A DNA stretch of 64,000 nt from Bacteroidaceae bacterium (GCA_017525235.1 JAFXTC010000036.1:1-64000), one strand, 5' to 3'. Counted from the first letter of the stretch, positions 25,933-36,362 are shown. Made by a program: numbers and translations. Notes: generated by a model not told the origin, from the letters alone.

Positions 25933-26973
25933 CTAAAAGAGTTTATATGACAAAGTTATGCTTATCACAGGCCAACACTTAAACTTCTTTATGGTGTTTA
26001 CCATAGTTCCTACCTTTCCAGGAATATTGGTAACATCACGAGTAAGGTCTATGCGTTGAGGGGCTACAGGATCCCAAGGGTATTCTTCACCGGCATTATA
26101 TCTATCCCAGTTCCAAGAAACCAAAGGACATTCGTCGGGGTCGTTGCTTACCCTATACACGTTATCTACATAAACATGTGGTTTACCTCCCCAAAAGAGT
26201 ACACCAGCATCCACAGCCAGTTTGAGGCGCTGATCATGTGTCAAGGTTGAAGTATAACCAACTCCCAAGTATGGACGGAACTTACTGACTTCCATCTCTG
26301 CCTTAACCTGATTATTCTTATCGGGCACCATGACAGCCTTGGTACCATCCGGGAATGTACCCATTGGTGCACCCATCATACCCGTCTCCTTCAACTTGTC
26401 TGGCAAGAAACCGACATCAATGTTATGAATCACACCATCTGCATCTTTCCACTTAAACAAATCTACCCCTTCAAAGGCTTTGATATACATGTTATTGTAC
26501 AAATTTACGCCTACTAGGGTGGTACTACCAGAAGGTTCATTCAATGCCTCTCCTATTTTGGAAGGACCTACGAAGAAACCTAACGTTACGTTCCAATGTT
26601 TATTATTACGGAACGGCATAATATCCACCAAGAACTTGAACTGGGTCCAAGTAGGTCTTAGTCGCATGTCTATATTGTCTTGTATCTCCTGACCTGTAAA
26701 ATCCGTCATCACCTCCTTCATCCGATGCACCATGTCACTTGATACATTGCCCGTGAAGTCAACCCCAAAATTGCTTCTAAGGGAAAACCTTGGCATATAG
26801 GTAAAGCCTGTACGCACGCGAACATAATCTCCTACCGGCATGGCAATGTCAGCACCAATACCCATACTTGACACATTGACCCCAAGGTCCATGTGGTTGA
26901 AATAATCCTGAGCTGATACGCTAAGCGTTATAAAAAGCCCAAAGACTGCAAGCAATTCCTTAACCTTCATCAT
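25933..26973 (-). CDS. Outer-membrane beta-barrel protein
   Basis: A 346-residue protein with a signal peptide (MMKVKELLAVFGLFITLSVSAQ). The pattern is beta-barrel: GVNVSSMGIGADIAMPVGDYVRVRTGFTYMPRF at the start in pattern, FRPYLGVGYTS, LKLAVDAGVLFWGG and a C-terminal SITLSYKLF ending in Phe. No specific family recognised. It lies 22 bp after the repeat-rich surface protein gene in the same direction, so it may belong with the envelope genes that begin at 34836. Confidence 0.7.
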   Translation of the reverse strand: MMKVKELLAVFGLFITLSVSAQDYFNHMDLGVNVSSMGIGADIAMPVGDYVRVRTGFTYMPRFSLRSNFGVDFTGNVSSDMVHRMKEVMTDFTGQEIQDNIDMRLRPTWTQFKFLVDIMPFRNNKHWNVTLGFFVGPSKIGEALNEPSGSTTLVGVNLYNNMYIKAFEGVDLFKWKDADGVIHNIDVGFLPDKLKETGMMGAPMGTFPDGTKAVMVPDKNNQVKAEMEVSKFRPYLGVGYTSTLTHDQRLKLAVDAGVLFWGGKPHVYVDNVYRVSNDPDECPLVSWNWDRYNAGEEYPWDPVAPQRIDLTRDVTNIPGKVGTMVNTIKKFKCWPVISITLSYKLF

Positions 26974-26995
26974 GTAATCCCAATTTGTAGATAAT

Positions 26996-29857
26996 CTACT
27001 GTTTTAATATCTTCTTGCCGTTTACAATGTATATGCCTTTCGGCTTCATGGCAGTAACACGCCTTCCTGCGAGGTCGTAAATCACATCGGCCGATTCTTC
27101 GTTCTTCACTCCTAATTCTTCATTTGCCATGCCATCTACTATGTCTTGTGCAGAGCAAGTATATATTATATCCTTGGCAGGCATTAAGACGTATCTCGTG
27201 CCACCCCAGTCAGCATCTGTTATTTCAAAACCGTCAGCATAATATGTGTATGCTGGAATTGAATCTCCATAAGTCACTTCCTGCTGATGCACTTCCTTTT
27301 CTGCAACATAATATCTCACCTTGTAGGTATTGGCTTTATATCTTCCCAGAACGGTGACGTTGGAGGCTGGCATTGTGGCTGGCGCATTCTCCCAACCCAA
27401 GAAGGTATATCCCAAACGGGAAGGCGCGGAAGTCAACGGCGTTATCGCTGCACCGTATGTATATCTGCTGGTACGGAAAAGTTGTGTTCCGCCCTTTTCA
27501 CCTATTACAAGAGTGTACTTCAGGATATAGGAGTTGATACTAAACTGAGCAGCTACAGTGATGTTCTTTGCTGGCATTGTGGCAGGCAAGTTTGTCCATC
27601 CAATAAAGGTATAGCCTGTCTTTTCCGGTATCAACTCGGGTATAGAATCACCACAGGCAACGGTTACTTTCTTATATAACTTGCCATCAATCATGTAAGT
27701 AACGGTATAGTCATTGCCTTTGTATGTTCCGTATATCTTTACGTCATGCCCGGGCATTTTCTCTGGAGCCTCACCCCAGCCCATAAAAGTATAACCGGCA
27801 ATGGGCCTTGGAGTATAGGTATAAGGCACAACGGTTTGTCCATACTGATACGTGGTGGAATAGTAGACATAGTCCTTATATCCGGCACCATTAAGGATGT
27901 ATTCAAGGGTATAAGTTCCTTTCGTGAAAGTTCCCGTTACTGTAACATCACGTGCAGGCATCGTTGTCGGCAATTCACTCCAACCACTGAACACATAGCC
28001 TTCCTTAACAGGAGCCTCTATCGGTTTAAGGACTGTCCCGAACGCCACCTCAAGGGTCTTGTATGTCGTACCATCAACCACATAAATCAAGTTGTACTTA
28101 TTTACTTCATACACAGCCGTTACCGTAAGGTCGCCGGCAGGCATAGTTGCAGGCAAACCGTTCCACCCGCTGAAAGTATAGCCTTCCTTTTCGGGGGCTG
28201 TCGGAGGAGTTATTGTTTGTCCGCATGGCACCTGCTCTTGCTTGAACAACTGACCGTCAACCATATACCGGATGGTGTAGACAATAGGCGTAAAACTTCC
28301 GGTGATGGTAACGTCTCTCGCGGGCATCGTTGCAGGAATGGAGCTCCACCCGCTAAAAGTATATCCGTCGCGTATAGGATTATCAAGCGGCGTTATGGTT
28401 GCTCCATATGGAAGGATTTGCGTCTGGTAAACAACACCGTCAATCACATATATGAGCTTGAAACTTGCTATAGTGAGTGAACCCGTTGCTGTAATATCAT
28501 GAGCTGGCATGGTGGCAGGCAAACCGTTCCACCCGCTGAAGGTATAGCCTTCCTTTGATACCTCCAAAGGAGTAATGGCGGAACCATAGGGAACAGAAAC
28601 AACCTTGTAAACGACTCCGTCCAATACGTATGTAATGTTATAATTGTTAACCGTGAATGAACCCGTTACCGTCAGGTTCTTGGCAGGCATGGTTGCGGGT
28701 AATCCGTTCCATCCACTGAAGGTATAACCTTCACGGGTTGGATTAACTGCATTTATGGTCTCCCCTGCTTTGTACTTCTCTGTTTTGTATACCTGACCGT
28801 CTATCATATAAGTTATGGTATACGAGCGATTCGCCACAATTTCGCTGTACTCAGCTTCCGTGACAACTGTCATTTCCGCAGGGCTGCCTGAAGGGACAGA
28901 CAAGAACGATGTATTGGCAGGTATGTAACATGAACCCTCTATTTGATTCAGATACTGGGTATTCGTGACATAGCCCAACTTGCCCTCGCTGGTTACGCCA
29001 ATCACACGCATCACGTCAGGATTAAATGTAGTTACAGCATCCCTTGAAGCCCTCCGTCGTTCATAATTACAGAACATGGCGCCAAGCAAATGATTCCCGG
29101 CAAGAGGACTGTCAGAAGACACGATTAGGTCGAGCCTGTTGTTTGTGGGTGCATTAGAGGCACACTCTATCAGCACAGGGGTCTGTCCAGGAACAACACC
29201 TGTAACCTCACTCAACACAGCATAGCCTAACTCCACATCAACGGTACCTACCTTATATACCTTCATACCCGTAGATACAGTCTTGAAGGGGAAGGATGCA
29301 TAAAACGGATAGTAATACTTCCCATTTAGTGAAAAGAGGGGAGTAATACCAAAGTAGTTATCATCGCTACTGCTATTCACAGGATGTATGAGCCAGTTCC
29401 TGTATGGCGAACTTCTGTTTAGACCAACATAACCTTGTTCGTATTCCCTATTGGTCACTTCGTCATCCAGATACTTGGTTAACCCTGCTTCACTGGCACT
29501 TACCGTATAAGTACCTTTAAAAGCCCCAGTGGTAACCGTGTGCAAGTCGACATACCTGCTTACAATCTGGTAAATTCCAACACCCTGACCTTGAATATCA
29601 ATCTGTGAGCCATATTTCTTAATAAAAAGAATACAGGCTGGGTTAGAGATTGTTTTCTCCTGTCCCATATACATCTGTAGCGCACCAAAGTCGCCCACAT
29701 CGCGATTCATATCGTACATTCCCGTGTTATCCGTAAGATAGAGATAACGCTGGGTTCCGAAATTCTGAACGCGATAATAGCCGTCTTCCGTGAACTGGGC
29801 TGACATATCAGATACCAGAACAGCAATATAAACGAACAGGAAAAAAAGTCTTCTCAT
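26996..29857 (-). CDS. Surface protein with about nine InlB B-type repeats and a C-terminal sorting-like tail
   Basis: A 953-residue protein from the ATG at 29857, which gives the signal peptide MRRLFFLFVYIAVLVSDMSA. A unique N-terminal region (about 20-330; YYRVQNFGTQRYLYLTDN) is followed by about nine repeats of the InlB B-repeat type. Each repeat has YxxDGxxYK, GYTFSGWxxLPATMP and DxTVTGxF; eight are complete and the last is degenerate. The end (VIYDLAGRRVTAMKPKGIYIVNGKKIL in pattern) is the short terminal domain common in Prevotella and Bacteroides surface proteins. A heptamer array at 27094-27121 encodes NEELGVKNEES between repeat region and tail. A hairpin at 29871-29915 lies just before the start. 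Probable role in surface adhesion. Confidence 0.8.
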   Translation of the reverse strand: MRRLFFLFVYIAVLVSDMSAQFTEDGYYRVQNFGTQRYLYLTDNTGMYDMNRDVGDFGALQMYMGQEKTISNPACILFIKKYGSQIDIQGQGVGIYQIVSRYVDLHTVTTGAFKGTYTVSASEAGLTKYLDDEVTNREYEQGYVGLNRSSPYRNWLIHPVNSSSDDNYFGITPLFSLNGKYYYPFYASFPFKTVSTGMKVYKVGTVDVELGYAVLSEVTGVVPGQTPVLIECASNAPTNNRLDLIVSSDSPLAGNHLLGAMFCNYERRRASRDAVTTFNPDVMRVIGVTSEGKLGYVTNTQYLNQIEGSCYIPANTSFLSVPSGSPAEMTVVTEAEYSEIVANRSYTITYMIDGQVYKTEKYKAGETINAVNPTREGYTFSGWNGLPATMPAKNLTVTGSFTVNNYNITYVLDGVVYKVVSVPYGSAITPLEVSKEGYTFSGWNGLPATMPAHDITATGSLTIASFKLIYVIDGVVYQTQILPYGATITPLDNPIRDGYTFSGWSSIPATMPARDVTITGSFTPIVYTIRYMVDGQLFKQEQVPCGQTITPPTAPEKEGYTFSGWNGLPATMPAGDLTVTAVYEVNKYNLIYVVDGTTYKTLEVAFGTVLKPIEAPVKEGYVFSGWSELPTTMPARDVTVTGTFTKGTYTLEYILNGAGYKDYVYYSTTYQYGQTVVPYTYTPRPIAGYTFMGWGEAPEKMPGHDVKIYGTYKGNDYTVTYMIDGKLYKKVTVACGDSIPELIPEKTGYTFIGWTNLPATMPAKNITVAAQFSINSYILKYTLVIGEKGGTQLFRTSRYTYGAAITPLTSAPSRLGYTFLGWENAPATMPASNVTVLGRYKANTYKVRYYVAEKEVHQQEVTYGDSIPAYTYYADGFEITDADWGGTRYVLMPAKDIIYTCSAQDIVDGMANEELGVKNEESADVIYDLAGRRVTAMKPKGIYIVNGKKILKQ
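27094..27121. repeat. Heptamer array translated within the repeat-rich surface protein
   Basis: Four 7-mers of the type AAnGAAG on the minus strand, read in frame at about residues 913-922. The same unit type is intergenic at 49700-49755. Confidence 0.7.
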
Positions 29858-29870
29858 ATAAATAAAGGTA

Positions 29871-29915
29871 ACCATCCTTGTCCCTAGTGTTATGGTACTA
29901 GTGAACAAGGACGGT
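29871..29915 (-). promoter_or_regulatory. Stem-loop in the leader of the surface protein gene
   Basis: TCCTTGT (29875-29881) pairs with ACAAGGA (29905-29911), extended by ACC/GGT, and an inner CTAGT pairs with ACTAG. On the minus strand the hairpin ends 13 nt before the ATG and has no T run. It could control initiation or mRNA processing between the OmpA-type gene and this gene. Confidence 0.45.
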
Positions 29916-29943
29916 TTATCTTTTTGTTTACTCTATTAACCGA

Positions 29944-31110
29944 TTACTCGGCAACACAAATACTAACACGATTCAATTCGTTCTGCTCATAAGGCTGAGC
30001 AGTGTCACCCTTAGAATCAACAGTGATGCGACTTGAAGCGATTCCAAAGCTCTTTGTAAGCAAGTCAGCCACGCTCTGAGCGCGCTTCTTGGCAACCTTC
30101 TCATTAACCTTGGCATTTCCGGTCTTCTTATCGGCATAACCAGTAATAGTTACCTTAGCCTCGGGATATTTATTCAGGTAAGCTGCAATATCCTCAACCT
30201 TAGGCATCTCGGCGCGGGAAACCTCGGAGCGACTGATTGTGAAGAATATGTCGCGGCGCAGTGCCTCACGGGCAGGAGCAACTTCCCTGTCACGGTATAC
30301 AATCTTCTCGACAGGCTTTTCAACAATCTTCTCAACAATCTTCTCAACAATTCGCTCAGGACCATATACAATTGGCTTCTCCTTCTTCTTGGTTGTCTTA
30401 CCCAGATTTACTTTAACACCGGCAAGTGCATTGAAGTACCAGTCCAGATTAGAAGCAGACTTAGAGTTGTACATATCGCTTGTGGTATTAGCATTAACCT
30501 CAATACCCAAAGAAACACGCTTTGAAACATTGAAGTCTACATATGCACCTAAGCGACCCATAAAGCGGGGAAGGGTACCCTTCCAGCGAGCCTCCAAAAA
30601 GACAACATCGCCCCCGGGAACTGGGGTGGCATTGGCACCACCGAGTTCATCCACAATCTGACGATCTGCTGCTAAAGCCTCATCGTTGTTAAAAGCAATA
30701 TTTACACCAAGACCTGCTAGAATACCTGCGTTGACAACCCTATTGGGTTTGTAACCACCGATAAGGTTTACCAAGTCGCAAGTCAGATCAATAGTAGGAG
30801 CCACGTAATTGTACTTCCACATGTAAGTGCTACCAGTAGAAAGGGAAGAGCCACCCTTGCTCTGCCAAGCATTAACAGCCAGTCGCAGACCCCACACAGG
30901 AGTAAACTGATAACCACCGGCAACCTGAACGTTAGGGCTTAACAAATCGCTGAACTTAATCTCACCCAGTGTGTACTGGGCACCAGCCTGAGCCTGTACA
31001 TACCAATGATGGTTGAACGCATCAACGGTCTCCGTCTCAGGTGCCTGCGCAGATGCACTCAGGCATCCGGCAGACATCAATACGGTATATAATAATTTCT
31101 TGAATTTCAT
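29944..31110 (-). CDS. OmpA-family outer-membrane protein
   Basis: A 388-residue protein with a signal peptide (ending SAGCLSASA) and an N-terminal eight-strand-type barrel (about 30-235). A periodic linker of IVEK repeats (about 245-275) precedes a C-terminal OmpA-like peptidoglycan-binding domain. That domain shows ITGYADKKTGNAKVNEKVAKKRAQSVADLL in pattern and ends NRVSICV. It anchors the outer membrane to the cell wall. It follows the coiled-coil lipoprotein gene by 39 bp, so the two are probably expressed together. Confidence 0.88.
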   Translation of the reverse strand: MKFKKLLYTVLMSAGCLSASAQAPETETVDAFNHHWYVQAQAGAQYTLGEIKFSDLLSPNVQVAGGYQFTPVWGLRLAVNAWQSKGGSSLSTGSTYMWKYNYVAPTIDLTCDLVNLIGGYKPNRVVNAGILAGLGVNIAFNNDEALAADRQIVDELGGANATPVPGGDVVFLEARWKGTLPRFMGRLGAYVDFNVSKRVSLGIEVNANTTSDMYNSKSASNLDWYFNALAGVKVNLGKTTKKKEKPIVYGPERIVEKIVEKIVEKPVEKIVYRDREVAPAREALRRDIFFTISRSEVSRAEMPKVEDIAAYLNKYPEAKVTITGYADKKTGNAKVNEKVAKKRAQSVADLLTKSFGIASSRITVDSKGDTAQPYEQNELNRVSICVAE

Positions 31111-31149
31111 TTCGAATCAATATTTAGAGTCCTACGTAAAATTCTTTAC

Positions 31150-34100
31150 TTACTTGGTAACTAAGATGTAGTACTTTCTGCTAGATACATTACCATGGAA
31201 GTCAAGAGCAGAGTATGCAATCTCGTATTTATAGCCGCTCTTCAAATCGGCGAAGACACGACGCTTATCACCAGAAAGAACCACGTTCATGTACTGAGAG
31301 TCAGAACCGTTAACTCTCTTCAATTCTGTGAGGCAGTTACTGTTGCCACCCTTTGCCGACTTGTCGTCCTTAATAACGTCTGTTACAGCCACATGCTTCT
31401 TAGCCAGAGGAACAATCAACTCCAATGACCATGTTGTGGGAATGAAAGTAAATTCGCCTGCCTTCATCTTTGTGGGGTTGTTCTTTGCCGTGCTCAGCAT
31501 CTTGGTACCTTTACCATCACTACCAATCAAGGTAGGCTGCAAGCGGCTGTTGGTGTTGTTTACGAAGTTTACAATCTTTTCGTTAATCTTCTTGATGTAA
31601 GAAGCAACCTTGTCGACGTAGTTATCAATTGTTTTGTCAATCTTTTCTTCGTAGCTGTTAATCTTATCCAGGGCGGTGTTTGCTTCAGAAATAATGTCAC
31701 GAATATCATCAAGCATATTATTTACATCACCAAGGGAATTCTGAGCTACACCCCAAAGATCGATGGCAGACTTGCGCATGTCATAGCTGAACACAAGGTT
31801 GAAGGACTTTTTATCTGTACCATTATCACCGAAGTAAAGTGTCTTTGTAAAGTCAAACGTAGCAGGGAATGTCTGATCAACGCTGACGGTAACAACCTGA
31901 TCCTGATTGTATTCAATGTGCGCAACAGCCTGGCCGTTAAGCTTGATGGTGCTACCCTCAATGCTGGCATGTGCATCTACAGTAATATCATCAAGATCAA
32001 CATAAGCGTTACCAATAAGTTTATTATCAGTATCCTTTACAGGAACCACCAACTGAGCACCACCAGAACTATTCGTTACATCGGTTGTAACCACAATAGT
32101 AGGAGTTTCTACCAATACATTAGACAAATCAATAGCAACCTCCTTATCAATGTTAATAGGAACAGTAACATCCTGACTGAACTTAACGGGAACATTGACT
32201 GTCTCATGCAAATCCAAGGTATAGGAGAGACCATCCATAACGAAGGTTGTATCCATATGTATAATAAACTCTTGCAACAGGTCATCTGAGAGGTTAGGAA
32301 CATTAATGCTCCTTATATTAAGATTTACAATCTTTTTTATCAACGTGTTATTATTGAGGTCCTTAAATACGACATGAACCTTGTTCTTTGCCTCGTTAGC
32401 CAGACTATCCAACAATGACATTGCACGCTCGTAACCAGGTATGGTCTTATAGTTAGCATTCTTCATCGTTGTAAGTGAAAGAGGCTTAAGTGCTGTAGCA
32501 GCCAAATTGTAGTTAGAGTAAACGGAATGTGTCGTTGTCTCGTCTGCCTCTTTCCATGAACACTTAATGGCGTTGGCATCCATTCTGAAGCCCTTAATAA
32601 CATCAACCAAATCTTGGGCAATCCTCTTGGGATCTGCAGAAGAACGCTTATTAACAATCTCCTTTATGGCATCCTTTATGCTGGCTGTGTTGAGGCTAAT
32701 CTTCTGAACCTTGTCAACATCCTCTGGAGCCAGATTAGCAGTACACTCATAGAAGCCGTTATCTGCACGTGAGTAGAAGGCGCCGAACTCCAACTTTCTG
32801 TTACTTGGAGTCAACTCACCTAATTTAATATAGGACTCTGTGTCCTGACTGTTTACAATCTTCAGAGCATCCAAGCCAGTGAAATCGACCGTGTTGGGGT
32901 TAATTGTCACGTAAAGCGTACCGGCATTGTTTGTTTCGTTCTGTAAAATCTTATCACCCGAATTAAAGGCAACGGGAGCAAAGTTGCCACCGCTCTGGGT
33001 AATCATTTCCATATCCTTCTTTGACAGAGCCTTCCTGTCGTCCAGATAATGAGATTTTGTAGGATCTGCGCTGGGGAATTCGATATTGTAATTAGCTTCG
33101 CCAAAGTAAGTAAGGAGAACATTTGTCTGTAAGTTTGCAGGCAGGCTAATTGAACCGAATGCAGGATTAAAGGTACTTTGTATGATAATGCCTGTTACCA
33201 TTCTCTTCAGATTTTCCTTTATGGTATCTACCTCACCAAACAAGGTTGCAATGTCTATTTGGTTCTGTGCAACTTCCAGAGCAATAGAATCAACATCATT
33301 CTTCAAAGCTTCAATCTTGTCATCTAATGCAACCGCTACGCTATCCAACGTATCCTTAAGCTCACCAATCCTAATGGTGTTACCATCAATCTTTGCATCC
33401 AAAATCTCCAAAGAATCCCTAATTTCAGTTTCAGCCTTCTTCAACTTAACAATGTCAGCCAAAGCGTCATTAATCTTTGTGTCGGTAGAATCTTTGTAAG
33501 CTGCCAGATTATCGCTAAGCCCAGAATACTTCTGATCCAAGTCCAAATCCTTTTTCTGCAACTTTTCTATCTCATCCCAAAGGTCATCAACCTGCGTATC
33601 AAGATAGTCACGCAAATCCTGTACGTCAACATTTATTTTCGAAATCTCATCGTTCAAATCTGAACTTAAAGAAGAAAGTTCATTTGCGAACTCAGCTCTT
33701 AACAAAGCGATTTCCAAGTCGGTATAAGCCTTTGCCTGTGTCAGTTTTGCATCTGCATAGTCATAAAGCTTAGCAACTTCTGGCTTCCAGTCGTCAACTG
33801 CCTGACGAAGACTGTCAACCTTGTCAAACAAAGAATCTATGTTATGCTCCATACCGGGAATCTTATCCGTTGTCTTTTTCAATTCCGCAAGAGCAACACT
33901 GTCTCTATAGGTAACGCCAGCCAAAGAATCGATAAGGAGTTTGTTAGTTGTTGCCTGAGCGAAAGCCTCATTGGCTGTTGTATAAGTACTATCCAGTTTT
34001 GCACTCATGGTGTTCAACTGAGTTTTAATCCCGTCAATAGCCAATTTATTCTCCTTTGACAACTTGTCTGCGTCGTTAGCAACGGAGTCTGCATGTTGGG

Positions 34101-34836
34101 CAAGTGTTTGTGCTGCATCAGCAACCTTCTTTGCAGCTTCAGCATCTTTCTTTGCTGCGCTTGCATCATTTTGCGCTGCGGCTGCATCCTGTTCTGCCTT
34201 TTTAGCAACAGAGTCGGCTCTTTGTGCAAGGTCGTTTGCAGAATTGGCAATATTCTTGACACCATTAACTGTATTGGTAAGTGTTTCAATGTTATTTTTT
34301 GCCTGCTCTGCCCAAGTATGAGCTTCGTTAGCAGTCTGCTCTATCAAAGCAAGTTTTTCAAGGTCGCATTTACACTTATCAATCTCATTAATCTTTTGTT
34401 GTAGCATGTCAGAGACACTATCCAATTCATGCATAGTAACTCCTGTCGTGGCGAAGTATTCGGTGATACTGGTGTAATTGTTAATAACATCACCCATGAA
34501 CTTCTCTATATCCATCATGTTTGACAACTGCTGCTGAGTGGCGTCAGTAAAGCCAGCATTGTTCATTTTTTGCATGAAGTCCTTTAGGTCGTCCATGAAT
34601 CCATCATCATTGCAATGGCATGATTTTACCGTCGCTCTCCATTCCTCAAGCTGTTCCTTGTACTGCTTCAGCGCATCCAATTCCTGCTGAATTGCAGAGG
34701 TGACCGTTGTATTTCCGTCAATCTGCAACCCTAATTGTCTGTACAAATCTTCATTCGTATCCTTACAAGATACAAACAGTCCTAAAGAGACCGTTACGGC
34801 TCCCATTAGGATTAATTGAAATAATTTTCTTTTCAT
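31150..34836 (-). CDS. Large coiled-coil lipoprotein
   Basis: A 1228-residue protein with a lipoprotein signal peptide (LFVSCKD, Cys about residue 24). Residues about 40-570 are almost wholly coiled coil. They include an Ala/Asp-rich stretch of near-heptad repeats (about 205-265; AEQDAAAAQNDASAAKKDAEAAKK in pattern) and Thr/Asp-rich heptads. Residues about 575-1120 are beta-rich with Val/Thr strands. A second coiled coil lies at about 1080-1130, and an Ig-like ending follows (YEIAYSALDFHGNVSSRKYYILVTK in pattern). No named family recognised. The length and its OmpA-type neighbour suggest a fibre or spacer at the envelope. Confidence 0.7.
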   Translation of the reverse strand: MKRKLFQLILMGAVTVSLGLFVSCKDTNEDLYRQLGLQIDGNTTVTSAIQQELDALKQYKEQLEEWRATVKSCHCNDDGFMDDLKDFMQKMNNAGFTDATQQQLSNMMDIEKFMGDVINNYTSITEYFATTGVTMHELDSVSDMLQQKINEIDKCKCDLEKLALIEQTANEAHTWAEQAKNNIETLTNTVNGVKNIANSANDLAQRADSVAKKAEQDAAAAQNDASAAKKDAEAAKKVADAAQTLAQHADSVANDADKLSKENKLAIDGIKTQLNTMSAKLDSTYTTANEAFAQATTNKLLIDSLAGVTYRDSVALAELKKTTDKIPGMEHNIDSLFDKVDSLRQAVDDWKPEVAKLYDYADAKLTQAKAYTDLEIALLRAEFANELSSLSSDLNDEISKINVDVQDLRDYLDTQVDDLWDEIEKLQKKDLDLDQKYSGLSDNLAAYKDSTDTKINDALADIVKLKKAETEIRDSLEILDAKIDGNTIRIGELKDTLDSVAVALDDKIEALKNDVDSIALEVAQNQIDIATLFGEVDTIKENLKRMVTGIIIQSTFNPAFGSISLPANLQTNVLLTYFGEANYNIEFPSADPTKSHYLDDRKALSKKDMEMITQSGGNFAPVAFNSGDKILQNETNNAGTLYVTINPNTVDFTGLDALKIVNSQDTESYIKLGELTPSNRKLEFGAFYSRADNGFYECTANLAPEDVDKVQKISLNTASIKDAIKEIVNKRSSADPKRIAQDLVDVIKGFRMDANAIKCSWKEADETTTHSVYSNYNLAATALKPLSLTTMKNANYKTIPGYERAMSLLDSLANEAKNKVHVVFKDLNNNTLIKKIVNLNIRSINVPNLSDDLLQEFIIHMDTTFVMDGLSYTLDLHETVNVPVKFSQDVTVPINIDKEVAIDLSNVLVETPTIVVTTDVTNSSGGAQLVVPVKDTDNKLIGNAYVDLDDITVDAHASIEGSTIKLNGQAVAHIEYNQDQVVTVSVDQTFPATFDFTKTLYFGDNGTDKKSFNLVFSYDMRKSAIDLWGVAQNSLGDVNNMLDDIRDIISEANTALDKINSYEEKIDKTIDNYVDKVASYIKKINEKIVNFVNNTNSRLQPTLIGSDGKGTKMLSTAKNNPTKMKAGEFTFIPTTWSLELIVPLAKKHVAVTDVIKDDKSAKGGNSNCLTELKRVNGSDSQYMNVVLSGDKRRVFADLKSGYKYEIAYSALDFHGNVSSRKYYILVTK

Positions 34837-34916
34837 AACAATTTTTATATCGATATATTATTTATGTTTCCATGTATCTACACACCACACCCTTTATAAA
34901 GGGCGCTATTCGAGAA

Positions 34917-34924
34917 CAAAAGTA
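34917..34924 (-). promoter_or_regulatory. -7 element for the coiled-coil lipoprotein unit
   Basis: TACTTTTG on the minus strand (34924-34917), about 80 bp before the start at 34836. The -33 region is TTTA-like and weak. Confidence 0.5.
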
Positions 34925-35004
34925 TAACTATATTGTGAAATAAAGATAAATCCGCCCCTGCGTTTAAGAAAATTTAACAGTTTGATGCGTTTTAGCGCAT
35001 AAAA

Positions 35005-35036
35005 TTTGGCCGTTCAAAAGATTAAGTGTATTTTTG
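35005..35036 (+). promoter_or_regulatory. tyrS promoter
   Basis: TTTG (35005-35008), a 20-bp spacer and TATTTTTG (35029-35036). Because it overlaps the ATG at 35034, the real tyrS start must be the next one at 35061. Confidence 0.8.
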
Positions 35037-35060
35037 CACGCCGAAAAAAATATTATCCGT

Positions 35061-36362
35061 ATGAATTTTGTAGAGGAACTTAAATGGAGGGGCATGATCC
35101 ACCAAATGATGCCCGGAACAGAAGAACTTTTTGAGAAAGAAACCGTGACGGCATACGTGGGTATTGACCCCACTGCAGACAGCCTGCATATCGGTCACCT
35201 ATGTGGTGTAATGATGTTGCGTCACTTGCAGCAGGCAGGACATAAGCCCCTAGCTCTTGTTGGCGGTGCCACCGGTATGATTGGCGACCCCAGTGGTAAA
35301 AGCCAGGAACGTAACCTGCTGAACGAGGAAACCCTGCGCCACAACGTGGAATGCATCAAGGCTCAGTTGAGCCGTTTCCTGGATTTCAACAGCGATGCTC
35401 CCAACGCAGCCGAACTGGTGAACAACTACGATTGGATGAAGGATTTCACCTTCTTGGAATTTGCCCGTGAAATAGGAAAATGCATCACCGTGAATTACAT
35501 GATGGCAAAAGACAGCGTGAAGCGTCGTCTAAACGGTGAGGCTCAAGACGGCATGTCGTTTACCGAATTCACCTACCAGTTGCTTCAAGGTTACGATTTC
35601 CTGCACCTTTACGAGACCAAGAACTGCAAACTGCAGATGGGCGGTAGCGACCAGTGGGGCAACATTACTACTGGTACGGAGTTGATTCGCCGCAAACTGG
35701 GTGCTGACAAGGAGGCATTTGCCCTCACCTGTCCTCTCATCACAAAAGCCGACGGCAAGAAATTTGGAAAGACCGAAAAGGGCAACATTTGGCTCGACCG
35801 CAACCGCACCAGCCCATATACCTTCTATCAGTTCTGGCTAAATGTAGCCGACGAAGACGCAGAACGTTACATTAAGATATTCACCTCGCTTGACAAGGCC
35901 ACCATCGATGCACTTATTGAGGAGCATCGCCAAGACCCAGGTCGTCGTGCCTTGCAGAAGCGCTTGGCCGAGGAGGTTACCGTACTGGTTCACAGCCGTG
36001 AGGATTACGAGCTGGCATTGGAGGCAAGCAACATCTTGTTTGGAAAGGCAACAAAAGAAAGCCTTACCAAACTTGACGAGCAAACTTTGCTAGATGTCTT
36101 CTCTGGCGTACCTCAGTTTGAAGTAAGTCGTTCTTTACTGGAAGGAGAAGGCGTAAAGGCTGTTGACCTCTTTGCAGAGCATACACAATGTTTCCCCAGT
36201 AAGGGCGAAATGCGCAAGCTTACGCAAGGCGGTGGCGTCAGTCTCAACAAAGAGAAAGTATCAGCTCCCGACCAGATGGTAACGGAAGCCGATCTCATTG
36301 ATGATAAGTATCTGCTTGTACAACAAGGTAAGAAAAAGTACTTTTTGCTGATTGCAAAATAA
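35061..36362 (+). CDS. tyrS: Tyrosyl-tRNA synthetase
   Basis: A 433-residue class I synthetase. The Tyr-binding [16 protein letters not shown] carries the HIGH motif. [24 protein letters not shown] and the KMSKS-like KFGKTEKG follow. The C-terminal S4-like RNA-binding domain is at about 365-433 ([19 protein letters not shown]). The start at 35061 ([11 protein letters not shown]) was chosen because the earlier ATG lies in the promoter. tRNA-Gln follows, behind its own promoter. Confidence 0.95.
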   Translation: MNFVEELKWRGMIHQMMPGTEELFEKETVTAYVGIDPTADSLHIGHLCGVMMLRHLQQAGHKPLALVGGATGMIGDPSGKSQERNLLNEETLRHNVECIKAQLSRFLDFNSDAPNAAELVNNYDWMKDFTFLEFAREIGKCITVNYMMAKDSVKRRLNGEAQDGMSFTEFTYQLLQGYDFLHLYETKNCKLQMGGSDQWGNITTGTELIRRKLGADKEAFALTCPLITKADGKKFGKTEKGNIWLDRNRTSPYTFYQFWLNVADEDAERYIKIFTSLDKATIDALIEEHRQDPGRRALQKRLAEEVTVLVHSREDYELALEASNILFGKATKESLTKLDEQTLLDVFSGVPQFEVSRSLLEGEGVKAVDLFAEHTQCFPSKGEMRKLTQGGGVSLNKEKVSAPDQMVTEADLIDDKYLLVQQGKKKYFLLIAK

